In this document: positions 42,512-51,307 of the stretch, piece after piece
How positions within the stretch are numbered: the first letter of the stretch is position 1
Layout: each line of letters starts with the position of its first letter
Assembly (NCBI GenBank): GCA_001580565.1
Contig: LRBF01000279.1
Span: 1 to 64,000 of the forward strand
Direction: 5' to 3'
DNA length: 64,000 bases
Origin: Caballeronia megalochromosomata
Lineage (GTDB): Bacteria; Pseudomonadota; Gammaproteobacteria; Burkholderiales; Burkholderiaceae
Position numbers and translations under genes: made by a program
Notes under the pieces: model-generated
The model's database searches: none
What the model saw: the letters and a program-made list of their open reading frames with translations, nothing else
Told to the model about the DNA's origin: nothing

Positions 42512-44707
42512 ATGGAACAGTGCTGCGGAAGCAAGAACACGAATCTCAGGGGCGGCCTTACCGACGATATACGTCACGAGGCAGCGGATGCTTCGAACGG
42601 CGGAGCCTCTACTCGCACCGAGATGCGAATCTCACAGATGGACTGCCCAACTGAAGAGTCGCTGATTCGCAAGAAGCTCGGCGCGATGCCCGAGGTGCTG
42701 GAACTGCAGTTCAATCTCATGCAACGCGTTCTGACGGTCGTTCACCGTCCCGATGGCCTTCAGGCCATCGTTGCCGCGCTCTCGACGCTGGGATTGACCC
42801 CGGAATTCGCTGGCGATGCCACGGCAGACCGTCCAGCGCCGACACCAGCGAAGAAGCCCTGGTGGCCGCTCGCGTTTGCCGCCGGTGCCGCGCTCGGCGC
42901 AGAAGTCGCTGACTGGTTGGGGTCGCCCGTGTGGGCCGTCGCCACGCTTGCCTTGCTTGCCGTCGCGTGCGCGGGAATCGGCACCTACAAGAAAGGTTGG
43001 GTCGCCATCCGGAACCTGAATCTCAACATCAACGCGCTGATGAGCATCGCCGTGACAGGTGCATTGGCGCTGGGGCAGTGGCCCGAAGCCGCAATGGTCA
43101 TGGTGCTGTTCACAATCGCGGAACTCATCGAAGCCAGATCGCTCGACCGCGCCCGCAATGCGATTGAAGGCCTGATGAAGCTCACGCCCGATACCGCGAC
43201 GGTCAGGCAGGCCGATGGCTCGTGGATCGATACCGATGCCGCAAAGGTTGAGCTGGGTGCAATCGTGCGAGTGCGCCCCGGCGAGCGAATCGGGCTCGAC
43301 GGGGTCGTTGCCGACGGCCGCTCCACCGTGAACCAGGCACCGATTACCGGCGAGAGCATGCCCATCGAAAAGGGTCCGGGCGACAAGGTTTTTGCCGGAA
43401 CCATCAATGAGTCTGGCTCGTTCGAGTACACCGTGACCGCCGCCGCGAACGATTCGACGCTCGCCCGCATCATTCACGCCGTCGAAGAAGCACAAGGTGC
43501 AAAGGCGCCGACACAGCGCTTCGTCGATCAGTTCGCGAAGGTCTACACGCCGATCGTGTTCGTGATTGCGCTCGGCGTTGCCGTGGTCCCGCCGCTCCTC
43601 TTCGCAGGGGCATGGTTCGACTGGGTGTACAAGGCACTGGTGCTGCTCGTCATTGCGTGTCCGTGCGCGCTCGTCATTTCGACGCCAGTGTCGATTGTCA
43701 GCGGACTCGCGGCTGCCGCTCGCAAGGGCATCCTGGTGAAAGGAGGAACCTTCCTCGAGCAAGGCAGAAAGCTTCGTTGGCTCGCGCTCGACAAGACCGG
43801 CACGATTACGCACGGCAAGCCCGTGCAGGTTGCTTTTGAACTACTCGCGGGCGACGTCGATGCAGATGAAGCTCGTTCCATCGCTGCGAGCCTGGCAGGG
43901 CGCTCCGACCATCCCGTGTCTACTGCCATCACACGAACAGCGGATGCCGACGACGTGACGCGTTCAGGGGTGGATGAGTTCGAGGCCATTCCCGGTCGAG
44001 GCATCGCGGGCCTGATCGATGGACGACGCTATATCCTCGGCAACCATCGACTGATCGAAGAACTCGGTCGTTGCTCGCCTGAACTCGAGGCGCGACTGGA
44101 ACCCTTCGAACGCGAAGGCAAGACCGTCGTGATGCTGGCGGACAACGAGCGCGTGCTTGCCCTGTTTGCCGGTGCGGATACGGTAAAGGAGACGAGTCGT
44201 GCGGCCATCGCGGAACTTCGCGCTCTCGGCGTGCAAACCGCGATGCTCACGGGTGACAACGCTCACACGGCAGCCGCCATTGCGAAGGAAGTGGGCGTGG
44301 ACCGCGCCGAGGGCGACCAACTGCCCGAGGACAAGCTGCGTGTGGTGGAGGCGCTCTTGAATGGAGGGGAGTGCGTGGGCATGGTCGGCGACGGCATCAA
44401 TGATGCTCCGGCGCTCGCACGCGCGGACGTCGGCTTTGCGATGGGCGCGATGGGCACCGATACCTCCATCGAGACCGCCGACGTTGCACTGATGGACGAC
44501 GACCTGCGCAAGATTCCCGTCTTCATCCGTCTTTCTCGGGCCACGCATTCGATTCTGATTCAGAACATCACGTTCGCACTGGGCATCAAGGCAATCTTCC
44601 TTGCGCTGACCCTCAGCGGCCTCGGAACGATGTGGATGGCGGTTTTCGCTGACGTCGGCGCGAGTCTGATCGTGGTCGCGAACGGTTTGCGGCTGCTTCG
44701 CAGATAA
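42512..44707 (+). CDS. Zn/Cd/Pb-translocating P1B-type ATPase
   Basis: A 731-residue heavy-metal ATPase. The N-terminus has a cysteine pair (MEQCCGSK) and one HMA-like domain with MDCPTEE. Core motifs: the membrane metal site CPC at Cys383/Cys385 (IACPCALVIST), phosphorylation site Asp427 (LALDKTGTITHGKP), SDHPVS and GDGINDAPALARADVGFAMG. CPC plus MDCPTEE places it with ZntA/CadA efflux pumps for Zn2+, Cd2+ and Pb2+ rather than copper pumps. A MerR-type promoter lies directly upstream, and a zinc-ribbon gene starts 27 bases after its stop. No symbol is given because zntA, cadA and pbrA cannot be told apart here. Confidence 0.92.
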   Translation: MEQCCGSKNTNLRGGLTDDIRHEAADASNGGASTRTEMRISQMDCPTEESLIRKKLGAMPEVLELQFNLMQRVLTVVHRPDGLQAIVAALSTLGLTPEFAGDATADRPAPTPAKKPWWPLAFAAGAALGAEVADWLGSPVWAVATLALLAVACAGIGTYKKGWVAIRNLNLNINALMSIAVTGALALGQWPEAAMVMVLFTIAELIEARSLDRARNAIEGLMKLTPDTATVRQADGSWIDTDAAKVELGAIVRVRPGERIGLDGVVADGRSTVNQAPITGESMPIEKGPGDKVFAGTINESGSFEYTVTAAANDSTLARIIHAVEEAQGAKAPTQRFVDQFAKVYTPIVFVIALGVAVVPPLLFAGAWFDWVYKALVLLVIACPCALVISTPVSIVSGLAAAARKGILVKGGTFLEQGRKLRWLALDKTGTITHGKPVQVAFELLAGDVDADEARSIAASLAGRSDHPVSTAITRTADADDVTRSGVDEFEAIPGRGIAGLIDGRRYILGNHRLIEELGRCSPELEARLEPFEREGKTVVMLADNERVLALFAGADTVKETSRAAIAELRALGVQTAMLTGDNAHTAAAIAKEVGVDRAEGDQLPEDKLRVVEALLNGGECVGMVGDGINDAPALARADVGFAMGAMGTDTSIETADVALMDDDLRKIPVFIRLSRATHSILIQNITFALGIKAIFLALTLSGLGTMWMAVFADVGASLIVVANGLRLLRR

Positions 44708-44733
44708 ATTCAAAGAACCCGGGAGAATGAGAG

Positions 44734-45039
44734 ATGAGCTGGTTAGAGAAAATGTTTGGAGGCCATCACGGTGGTCATGCGAGGCATGGGAGCGAAGGGC
44801 GTCATGGCGATGGCCGTCGCTATCACAATGAAGACTGGGGCAGGACACTTGACAACGCGCCGCTGGCGCGGGCGGACGTTGCCTGCCCGAAATGCAACAC
44901 ATCGAATGCAGAAGGCGCACGCTTTTGCAGCCAATGCGCTACGTCGCTTCCGCCTCGAGCCTGTTCGCAGTGTAGTCAGTCCCTGGCTCAGGGCGCGAAG
45001 TTTTGCAGCAACTGTGGCGCGTCGGTGAACTATGCCTAG
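44734..45039 (+). CDS. His-rich double zinc-ribbon protein
   Basis: A 101-residue protein. The first 35 residues are rich in His and Gly (MFGGHHGGHARHGSEGRHGD). Two zinc ribbons follow: CPKCNTSN...FCSQCA (about residues 50-68) and ACSQCSQS...FCSNCG (about 75-95), each with two C-x2-C knuckles. It starts 27 bases after the metal-ATPase stop on the same strand and is probably cotranscribed from the MerR-type promoter. It could hand metal to the pump or buffer zinc; this is inference. Confidence 0.75.
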   Translation: MSWLEKMFGGHHGGHARHGSEGRHGDGRRYHNEDWGRTLDNAPLARADVACPKCNTSNAEGARFCSQCATSLPPRACSQCSQSLAQGAKFCSNCGASVNYA

Positions 45040-45112
45040 CTCTGTCCGCAACGACGACCCTGAAGCCAGCAGAGTGATTCGCCCGCTTCAAGGTTGAAGT
45101 CTGCCTTCAGCT

Positions 45113-45376
45113 TTACTTTGCGTTTGCGTATTGATCGTGCTGATCGAGACTCGGCGCTTGCTCGCCTCCGTGCTTCGACGCCGCGTGCGTCGCGCGGTTG
45201 CGGGCCTTGTGCTCCTCGCTCGGCGGATACTGCGTTTCACTTGTGGGAATCAATCCCTCGTGTTGGGCGCTGACGAGTTCTTGTTGAACCTGAGCGCGGG
45301 ATTTGGCCTGTGCCCAGGCTCTTTGCGAAAGAGCGCCTAATGCAAGGCTTGCCGTCACGAGCTTCGATGTTTTCAT
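45113..45376 (-). CDS. DUF4148-like periplasmic protein (copy 2, divergent)
   Basis: An 87-residue protein with a signal peptide (MKTSKLVTASLALGALSQRAWAQ) and a short DUF4148-like region (SRAQVQQELVSAQHEGLIPTS), then a polar His/Gln-rich tail. It is shorter than the other two DUF4148 proteins here and lacks their LYFGGQ end. GGAG before the ATG supports the start. It is convergent with the zinc-ribbon gene; a small palindrome CTTCAAGGTTGAAG in the gap may be a weak terminator. Confidence 0.65.
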   Translation of the reverse strand: MKTSKLVTASLALGALSQRAWAQAKSRAQVQQELVSAQHEGLIPTSETQYPPSEEHKARNRATHAASKHGGEQAPSLDQHDQYANAK

Positions 45377-45486
45377 CGTTTGATCTCCGATTTCTGACTG
45401 CCGGATGGCGTGCTCATCCAGGTCTCATGTTAGCGATGCGTGAACATCGCAGCATCACTACGTGTCTTTTAACGTCGGTGATCGGA

Positions 45487-45726
45487 ATGAAACCTTTATC
45501 CAGGCTTTGCCTTTGCTTATTAACGGCCGCTGCCGTTCTCTTATCCGGATGCGCACAGCCTTCACGATCGACGGCGGGCGAAGGGCCTGATGGCAGTTCG
45601 AAAAGAACCAGTTCGCCTGCATTACCCGAGCAAAAAATGGACTACGCAGGACATCAGTGCAGTCCGGAGAACCTGTACGTGAAGGCGCATCCGTGCATCT
45701 TCCCACGTCGTAGCGCTTCCGACTGA
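45487..45726 (+). CDS. Small lipoprotein
   Basis: A 79-residue protein with a type II signal: MKPLSRLCLCLLTAAAVLLSGC with lipobox LSGC. The mature part is polar with two further cysteines (GHQCSPENLYVKAHPCIFPR), perhaps a disulfide. I recognise no family. The frame is open further upstream to 45310, overlapping the divergent DUF4148 gene, but the lipobox distance from 45487 is correct. The ribosome binding site is weak. Confidence 0.55.
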   Translation: MKPLSRLCLCLLTAAAVLLSGCAQPSRSTAGEGPDGSSKRTSSPALPEQKMDYAGHQCSPENLYVKAHPCIFPRRSASD

Positions 45727-45830
45727 ATGTACGCACCACAACTGTCACGAGTTGAAACCTCCTTCACTCCGGGACGAGATCGGCTGCGCGCTAAACTACA
45801 GTGTGACGACAAAAGAAAAGGAAAACGCCC

Positions 45831-46352
45831 ATGCCGAGCTTCGATCAGGCGAGACTGGCCACGCTTATCGATTCAATATGGCGGATGGTGCTTCGCCTCG
45901 GATTCCGGCTCGCGCGCGCGTGGTGGCACCTTCGACGGCCTCACCATGAAGGCGCGCTGGTGGCGATCTACATCGGGCGGGCGTTGTTGCTGGTGAAGTC
46001 ATCGTATCGGGCCGAGTGGAACTTGCCCGGTGGAAGTGTAGGGCGCGGTGAGACGCCTGATGCAGCGGCGCTGCGGGAATTGGACGAGGAAATCGGTCTC
46101 AAGGCGTACTCACTACGCTCCGCTGGCAGCGCCTCCGGCATCTGGGACGGGCGAAGAGACACCGTGCATTTCTTTGAACTGCGACTTGATTCCATGCCTG
46201 AGTTACGCCTCGATAATCGTGAGATTATCGCCGTGCATCTGGCGTCGCCGGAGGAATTGCAAGGCATTGCTCTTACAGAGGCGGCCGCTGCATATTGCCG
46301 CTTTGACGCATGGAGCCGCAACCGCGATGGCCATAACGAATGCCGACATTGA
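45831..46352 (+). CDS. NUDIX hydrolase
   Basis: A 173-residue NUDIX protein. The Nudix box is complete at about residues 67-89: GGSVGRGETPDAAALRELDE followed by EIG, fitting Gx5Ex7REUxEExGU. An N-terminal amphipathic or hydrophobic stretch (SIWRMVLRLGFRLARAWWHL) precedes it and may touch membrane. Such enzymes hydrolyse nucleoside diphosphate-linked compounds; the substrate is not predictable. An AAGGAAAA site precedes the ATG. Its end overlaps the next gene by 26 bp. Confidence 0.85.
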   Translation: MPSFDQARLATLIDSIWRMVLRLGFRLARAWWHLRRPHHEGALVAIYIGRALLLVKSSYRAEWNLPGGSVGRGETPDAAALRELDEEIGLKAYSLRSAGSASGIWDGRRDTVHFFELRLDSMPELRLDNREIIAVHLASPEELQGIALTEAAAAYCRFDAWSRNRDGHNECRH

Positions 46353-46605
46353 ACATTGCGTGCTGGACCTGCTCGAGCGGCGCGCTGCTACATCCTCGAT
46401 TTGCCCATCGGATGTAGCGCGTGCTCTTTCGGGCGATGAAGACGGTTGGCGCGCGCTGATGCCCATAGTGAGACAAGCGGCTGCGCGACTGGCGCGTAAG
46501 GAAACAGTTTTGATCACGCAAGGTAAAGCGACACTTGACCCTGAGTCGACCATCCGTGGCCCGATTCGATTACGACGTGGACCGAAATTCTTTGCGTCTG
46601 AATAG
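46327..46605 (+). CDS. DUF3253 protein
   Basis: A 92-residue protein of the DUF3253 family: DIEHCVLDLLERRAATSSICPSDVARALSGDEDGWRALMPIVRQAA followed by LVITQGK-like basic strands (ETVLITQGKATLDPE) and GPIRLRRG. The fold is probably a winged helix; function is unknown. It starts inside the last 26 bases of the NUDIX gene in another frame, which implies translational coupling. Confidence 0.75.
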   Translation: MAITNADIEHCVLDLLERRAATSSICPSDVARALSGDEDGWRALMPIVRQAAARLARKETVLITQGKATLDPESTIRGPIRLRRGPKFFASE

Positions 46606-46806
46606 CGAAACGCGATCGTCATCGACTCTGTTTGACTGCTTTCTGCAAATGACATCAAGATGCTAAGCCTTTCATGCAACGCCAGGCGCAAACTTCTGGA
46701 TGTGCTGCTCCGTTGCTTTCGACGCGCTTGATATGAAAGGAAGACGAAGGGACATCCACTTCGAAACGTGAGCGCCAGCGATACATCGACGAACAAGGAG
46801 CGAGAC

Positions 46807-48261
46807 GTGCCGACATCCAACGCGAAGCCCGGCGAATCAAATTCCACGCAAAGCGCCGATCAGCAAGCGGCCGCGCAAAGAGATCCTTCGACGCTATTCG
46901 GCGGTCGCGGTTCGTTGGCGTCACGAATCGAACTCGGCAAGGTGGCGCGCGCAACCGTGCCGCGCGCGGAACTCGCAGTGTGCAAGATCGAAAAGCGCGA
47001 CCCGATCGCGCTGCTCGAAGCGTCCAATGCGGGCCGCGTGCCTGAGCTGATACCCGTTCGTTACGGGCGCATGCTCGCGAATCCATTCGCGTTCTATCGC
47101 GGCGCGGCGCAGCTGATGGCATTCGACCTGTCGAAATTGCCGCGCAGCGGCATCGTCGTGCAACTGGGCGGCGATGCGCATCTGGCGAACTTCGGGCTCT
47201 TCGCAAGTCCGGAGCGGCGCATTCTCTTCGGTCCCAACGACTTCGACGAAACGCTTCCGGGACCGTTCGACTGGGACGTGCGCAGACTGGCGGCATCCTT
47301 CGTCATAGCCGCGCGTGAGCGGGGATTCACCGTGCGCGATCAGCGCAGCGTCGTGCGGCGGCTATGCGAGACGTTCCGCCTGCGCATGGCGGAGTTCAGC
47401 CGCATGGATACGCTCGATGTCTGGTACTACCAGTTCAAGGCGACCAGCATGCTTGCCATCGCCGATTCCGCCGAGGAAAGAAGAAAGGAGCTGGCTGTAA
47501 TCGACAAGGCGAGGCTGCAGTCATCGCGTTCGGTGATGAGTCACGCGACCGAAATGGTCAACGGCAACTTGCGTATCCGGGAAGCGCGGCCGCTCGTGTA
47601 CCACATCCCGCTGGAAAACAAGCGCGAACGCAAGCAGTACGACGACATGATTCGCCGGTTCTTCGCTGACTACCGGCTTACGCTCCCGGACGACAGGCGC
47701 GCGCTGTTCGACCGTTACGAACTGGTGGATGTCGCGATTCGAGTCGTGGGCATCGGTTCGGTCGGCACGCGTTGTTATGAAGCGCTGTTCATGGCCGATG
47801 GAATATGCCCGCTCTTCCTGCAACTCAAGGAGGCGAGGGCTTCGGTTCTGGAGGGCTATCTTCCGCCGAGCCGATATCCCAATCATGGACAGCGTGTGGT
47901 GAATGGCCAACGTCTGCTGCAATCGGCGAGCGACATCTTTCTGGGCTGGTCGAAGATGCATCACACGGGCAATGATTTCTACGTCCGACAGTTACGTGAC
48001 ATGAAGGGCGCATTCGATTTCACGAGCTTCGACGTCGAGGATCTCGGCGAGTATGCGGTGTCGTGCGGCATCGCTTTGGCGCATTCGATGGCGAAAGCGG
48101 CCGATCCCGCGCTCATCAGCGGATATATGGGCAAGGGGAGTGCGTTCGATGACGCGATCGAGCGCTTTGCCCTCGCTTATGCCGAACAGAATGAGGCGGA
48201 CTGGGCTGCGTTGAGCGCCGCCGTCAAGGCAGGGCGGATTCAGGCCGACAGCCACGGCTGA
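46807..48261 (+). CDS. DUF2252 protein, kinase-like fold
   Basis: A 484-residue DUF2252 protein. Features resembling aminoglycoside phosphotransferase-type kinases are visible: VQLGGDAHLANFGLF (H-x-N catalytic-loop look) followed by FGPNDFDETLPGPFDWDVRRL (DFD-like metal motif). FLQLKEARASVLE may hold the ATP-binding lysine. The frame opens with GTG at 46768, but GTG at 46807 has AAGGAG six bases upstream and is preferred. The function of DUF2252 is unknown. Intergenic space on both sides suggests its own transcript. Confidence 0.8.
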   Translation: MPTSNAKPGESNSTQSADQQAAAQRDPSTLFGGRGSLASRIELGKVARATVPRAELAVCKIEKRDPIALLEASNAGRVPELIPVRYGRMLANPFAFYRGAAQLMAFDLSKLPRSGIVVQLGGDAHLANFGLFASPERRILFGPNDFDETLPGPFDWDVRRLAASFVIAARERGFTVRDQRSVVRRLCETFRLRMAEFSRMDTLDVWYYQFKATSMLAIADSAEERRKELAVIDKARLQSSRSVMSHATEMVNGNLRIREARPLVYHIPLENKRERKQYDDMIRRFFADYRLTLPDDRRALFDRYELVDVAIRVVGIGSVGTRCYEALFMADGICPLFLQLKEARASVLEGYLPPSRYPNHGQRVVNGQRLLQSASDIFLGWSKMHHTGNDFYVRQLRDMKGAFDFTSFDVEDLGEYAVSCGIALAHSMAKAADPALISGYMGKGSAFDDAIERFALAYAEQNEADWAALSAAVKAGRIQADSHG

Positions 48262-48512
48262 ATCAGGCGCATGTCCTGTGTACGAGATTGCGATTTCCCG
48301 CCTTCGTGATCGTCTTCTATCTGCGGCGAGCGTTCGCCAGCTTTTGGCCGTTGTCCATGACGAAACTCTTATGGCAGCCGAATGCCGCCGCGGCAGGGCG
48401 TTCTGTTCCCACGTCGTATCGAAGTTGAAGGCTTGCACGCCTAGACTTTCATCGCCGGCTACGAGATCTTGCATCCATGGCGCGGCATTCTGACATCCAC
48501 AAGGAGGTCATC

Positions 48513-48836
48513 ATGAAACTATTCGCTATCGCAATTGCTGCCGCGTCGGCGCTCTCATTCCCGCTTGCGGCGCTGTCTCAGACTGATGCGACACCGACTC
48601 GCGCCGCAGTACGCGCAGAATTACAACAGCTCGAACAGGCAGGCTATGATCCGGCCAAAGGTGAGGATCCGAGTTATCCGTCGGACATTCAGGCGGCCGA
48701 GGCGCGCGTGTCGGCCCAGAATCACGCAACCGCTTATGGCGGAGTGACGTCCGGCGAATCGGCATCCGGCTCTCGTATCATCACTCGCCCGGCCTCTGCG
48801 GAAGAGATGAAGCAACTCTATTTCGGAGGCCAATAG
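48513..48836 (+). CDS. DUF4148 protein, periplasmic (copy 3)
   Basis: A 107-residue protein with signal peptide MKLFAIAIAAASALSFPLAALS, then TRAAVRAELQQLEQAGYDPAKGED and YPSDIQAAEARVSAQ, ending EEMKQLYFGGQ. It is a clear paralogue of the protein at 34946-35266. A textbook AAGGAGG lies six bases before the ATG at 48513. Its last 56 bases overlap the 3' end of the convergent hpnL gene. Confidence 0.85.
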   Translation: MKLFAIAIAAASALSFPLAALSQTDATPTRAAVRAELQQLEQAGYDPAKGEDPSYPSDIQAAEARVSAQNHATAYGGVTSGESASGSRIITRPASAEEMKQLYFGGQ

Positions 48837-49812
48837 TCGAACGTCGAGCATGAAAGCGACGTTCTGCGACCTGCCAATACACGAGCCCCGGCACATAGAA
48901 GAGCAAGTCCCGCACGCGCCGCGCGCCGGCCAGAGCGAGGCACGTCGGCGCATCGATCCCGAGCATGCCGCCGATCAGCATGAAGCCGCCTTCCTGCACG
49001 CCGAGGTTACCCGGCACGACGAAAGCAACGCTGCTCACGAGCTGAATCAGCGCCTCGAGTACGAAGGCCGTCGCGAACGTCGCGTCCGATCCTAGCATCC
49101 GGAGTGCAATCCAGAGTTCAAGCGCGTAACCCAGACATTGCAGCGTCTGCCAGATCAACAGATAGCGCATGACGACGCCCGTCTGTCGCCATATCAGCTT
49201 GATCGACTGATCAATGCGCGCCGATTTGCCGACGAGCGAATACACCTTGCCGCTCGTGATCCGGTTGACGGTGCGGGCCGCGCGTTCAAACGGCCGTGCA
49301 TGCTGAACGAGCGCGAACAGCAGAAGCACGGGCGCGAGGGCGGCAAGACCCCACGCAAAGCGTCCCGCAACGCGCAGGGAATCCTGCGAAGCCAGGTTCA
49401 ACAGGTAGCCGAGGGCGATCAACGCGAAGACGACCTGGCTGATCAACGTCAGTTGCATGTCCACGACGAGACTGGCAATGGCCGTCGCCGGGCGGACCTC
49501 GACGCGCCGGAGCAGTCGAAATGAAACAATCTCACCGCCGATGCGCGCCACGGGCAGCAATCCGTTGATCGACTCGCGAATCCAGACCAGTTCGAGCATG
49601 GTGCCAAACGATGGACGTTCCGCAGCGCGGATCAGCATGCGCCAGTCCCATGCATTCGCCAGCATCGGAAAGATATGAACGAGCGCGGCCAGTATCAGGC
49701 CTGGACCGGCGGTTTCCAGCAGATGCAGGATGGTTGCGGGGTCATCCCGCCAGACGAGCCATCCTGCGATCATCAGGCCGAGTAAGGCCGCGGCAGATCC
49801 GAGGTATTTCAT
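48781..49812 (-). CDS. hpnL: HpnL-type integral membrane protein (lysylphosphatidylglycerol synthase TM family)
   Basis: A 343-residue membrane protein with about eight helices. IRESINGLLPVARIGGEIVSFRLL and VVPGNLGVQEGGFMLIGGMLG are the signature segments of the hopanoid-associated HpnL subgroup of the UPF0104/LPG synthase transmembrane family. HpnL is a putative flippase or transporter of hopanoid intermediates. It lies 51 bases after hpnI on the same strand, supporting a hopanoid role. Its C-terminal coding end overlaps the convergent DUF4148 gene. Confidence 0.8.
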   Translation of the reverse strand: MKYLGSAAALLGLMIAGWLVWRDDPATILHLLETAGPGLILAALVHIFPMLANAWDWRMLIRAAERPSFGTMLELVWIRESINGLLPVARIGGEIVSFRLLRRVEVRPATAIASLVVDMQLTLISQVVFALIALGYLLNLASQDSLRVAGRFAWGLAALAPVLLLFALVQHARPFERAARTVNRITSGKVYSLVGKSARIDQSIKLIWRQTGVVMRYLLIWQTLQCLGYALELWIALRMLGSDATFATAFVLEALIQLVSSVAFVVPGNLGVQEGGFMLIGGMLGIDAPTCLALAGARRVRDLLFYVPGLVYWQVAERRFHARRSTIGLRNRVASSLPQRPGE

Positions 49813-49863
49813 TTAAACGCAATCTGAACAGAATGGGCGATGAGCGTCGAATCGAGGACCATT

Positions 49864-51042
49864 TCAAGGTGGCTCACTTTTGACGGACGGTGTTAGCAAC
49901 CCGTCCTCGTCGACATCGAAACGATGATCGCGCCACAATACACGCGACGAGCAGAAACTCCCCACATAAATCGCGAGTTGAAGCACGTCCCAGAACGGCA
50001 GCCATAACAAGCCGCTGCAACGCTCGCCCGTCGCGCGGTCCGTTTGCCAGATCAACGCGACGCGAACGATCAGCGACAGCACCGCCATCGCACAGGCGAA
50101 AGGATTGCCTGAAGCGAATAGTACGGCAAGCAGAGCGAGTGGAAGCGGATGCATCAGTATTGAACCGAGATGACCCATCCGGTCCGCAGCGCGAATCGTG
50201 CGGCTCCACCGCAACTCGTGTTCAAACACCTGCATGAACGTGCCTTCGACACATGCGTGATGCACGACGAAGGGCGGAATGGCAACGGACAAGCCGCTGC
50301 GCCGCACCGCCTCGCCGATCGCGTAGTCCTCTGCAAGATGATGCGCAAATTGCGCAAGACCGCCGATGCCTTGAAGCGTCGCGCGCGTCATGGCGATCGT
50401 CTGACCGAAGCAAGGCCTCGCGCGTCCAATGGAGAGTCCAGTGACGACGCCAGGCAGGAAGTGATAGTTGGTCAGGGCGGAACTGACGCGCGGCCAGAAT
50501 CCGGGCGCATTCAGGCCGCGATAAGCGCTCGTGACCAGGCCGACACCGGGTTGCTGAAGCGCACCGACAATGTGACGGAGGTAGCTCGGGTTGACGCGGA
50601 CGTCGCTGTCGGCGAAGCAGAGCACGTCATGCTCCGCTCGATCCAGCATGTTCACAAGATTGGCGATCTTCCGATTCGGCCCATATAGCCTCGCATCCGC
50701 CACGAGCCTGATATTTTTGTCGGGAAAACGGGCACGCAATGTGTCGACTGCCTTGATGGCGGGATCACGCTCGTCGTGAACGCCGAAGAGATACTGGACA
50801 GGTCCCGGATAGTCCTGCTCGACAAAGCTCGTGAGGTGTTCCAGAAGATGCCACTCGTCGCCATGCAGCGGCTTGACGACCGTGACGGGCGGGAAGTCAT
50901 CCGGCGCAACTGTCGGACGCGTGAAAAACCGTCCTACGAGGAAGCTGGCCGACACGGTGTACAGGATGCCTAGCCCCGAACCCAGCTCACACAGGCCGGC
51001 AAGGAAGGCGAAGAACAGGTGCACAAGGTGCAGCTCGGCCAT
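49864..51042 (-). CDS. hpnI: Hopanoid glycosyltransferase HpnI (GT2, ceramide-glucosyltransferase-like)
   Basis: A 392-residue membrane GT2. A hydrophobic helix starts it (residues ~10-35); catalytic motifs are DSDVRV (D-x-D), AEDYAIGEAVRRSG and HELRWSRT (x-x-R-W). C-terminal helices follow. This matches ceramide glucosyltransferase-like HpnI, which transfers GlcNAc to bacteriohopanetetrol. The frame extends to 51123, but GGAGG before the ATG at 51042 fits better. With hpnL it forms a two-gene unit; hpnJ and hpnK, which finish the cyclitol ether head group, are not in the window. Confidence 0.85.
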   Translation of the reverse strand: MAELHLVHLFFAFLAGLCELGSGLGILYTVSASFLVGRFFTRPTVAPDDFPPVTVVKPLHGDEWHLLEHLTSFVEQDYPGPVQYLFGVHDERDPAIKAVDTLRARFPDKNIRLVADARLYGPNRKIANLVNMLDRAEHDVLCFADSDVRVNPSYLRHIVGALQQPGVGLVTSAYRGLNAPGFWPRVSSALTNYHFLPGVVTGLSIGRARPCFGQTIAMTRATLQGIGGLAQFAHHLAEDYAIGEAVRRSGLSVAIPPFVVHHACVEGTFMQVFEHELRWSRTIRAADRMGHLGSILMHPLPLALLAVLFASGNPFACAMAVLSLIVRVALIWQTDRATGERCSGLLWLPFWDVLQLAIYVGSFCSSRVLWRDHRFDVDEDGLLTPSVKSEPP

Positions 51043-51250
51043 ACGCCTCCGGGCAATCGTAATAGCAGGGAGTTCGAAGCCTGCATCACGGATGCTTAAG
51101 AGAGCCTTATTGAATGCTCGCATTGCATCGACTGTGAGGCGCGCGTGCCGAGAAGATACCCGAGGTTTATGTCACTTACTGTTTGCCTGCAACGTCGACA
51201 TTGCAATCGGCGCATCGTGGCGATGGGTGTTTGAAAGGAGGGCGGACATG

Positions 51251-51279
51251 AAAGAGCCCGCCGTGACCGCGCGGGCTTT
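51251..51279 (-). terminator. Rho-independent terminator of the MHS transporter gene
   Basis: GCCCGC (51256-51261) pairs with GCGGGC (51271-51276) around a 9-base loop, flanked by AAAGA and TTT. Read on the minus strand it ends in CTCTTT and sits 29-57 bases beyond the transporter stop at 51308. Confidence 0.7.
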
Positions 51280-51307
51280 GCATGGAGCAGGGCAGGCAGA
51301 AGGTGTC

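Noticed and set aside
48278..48493. 71-codon plus-strand frame between the DUF2252 and DUF4148 genes
   Set aside because: No ribosome binding site, no domain and no fit to operon structure; treated as intergenic promoter region.
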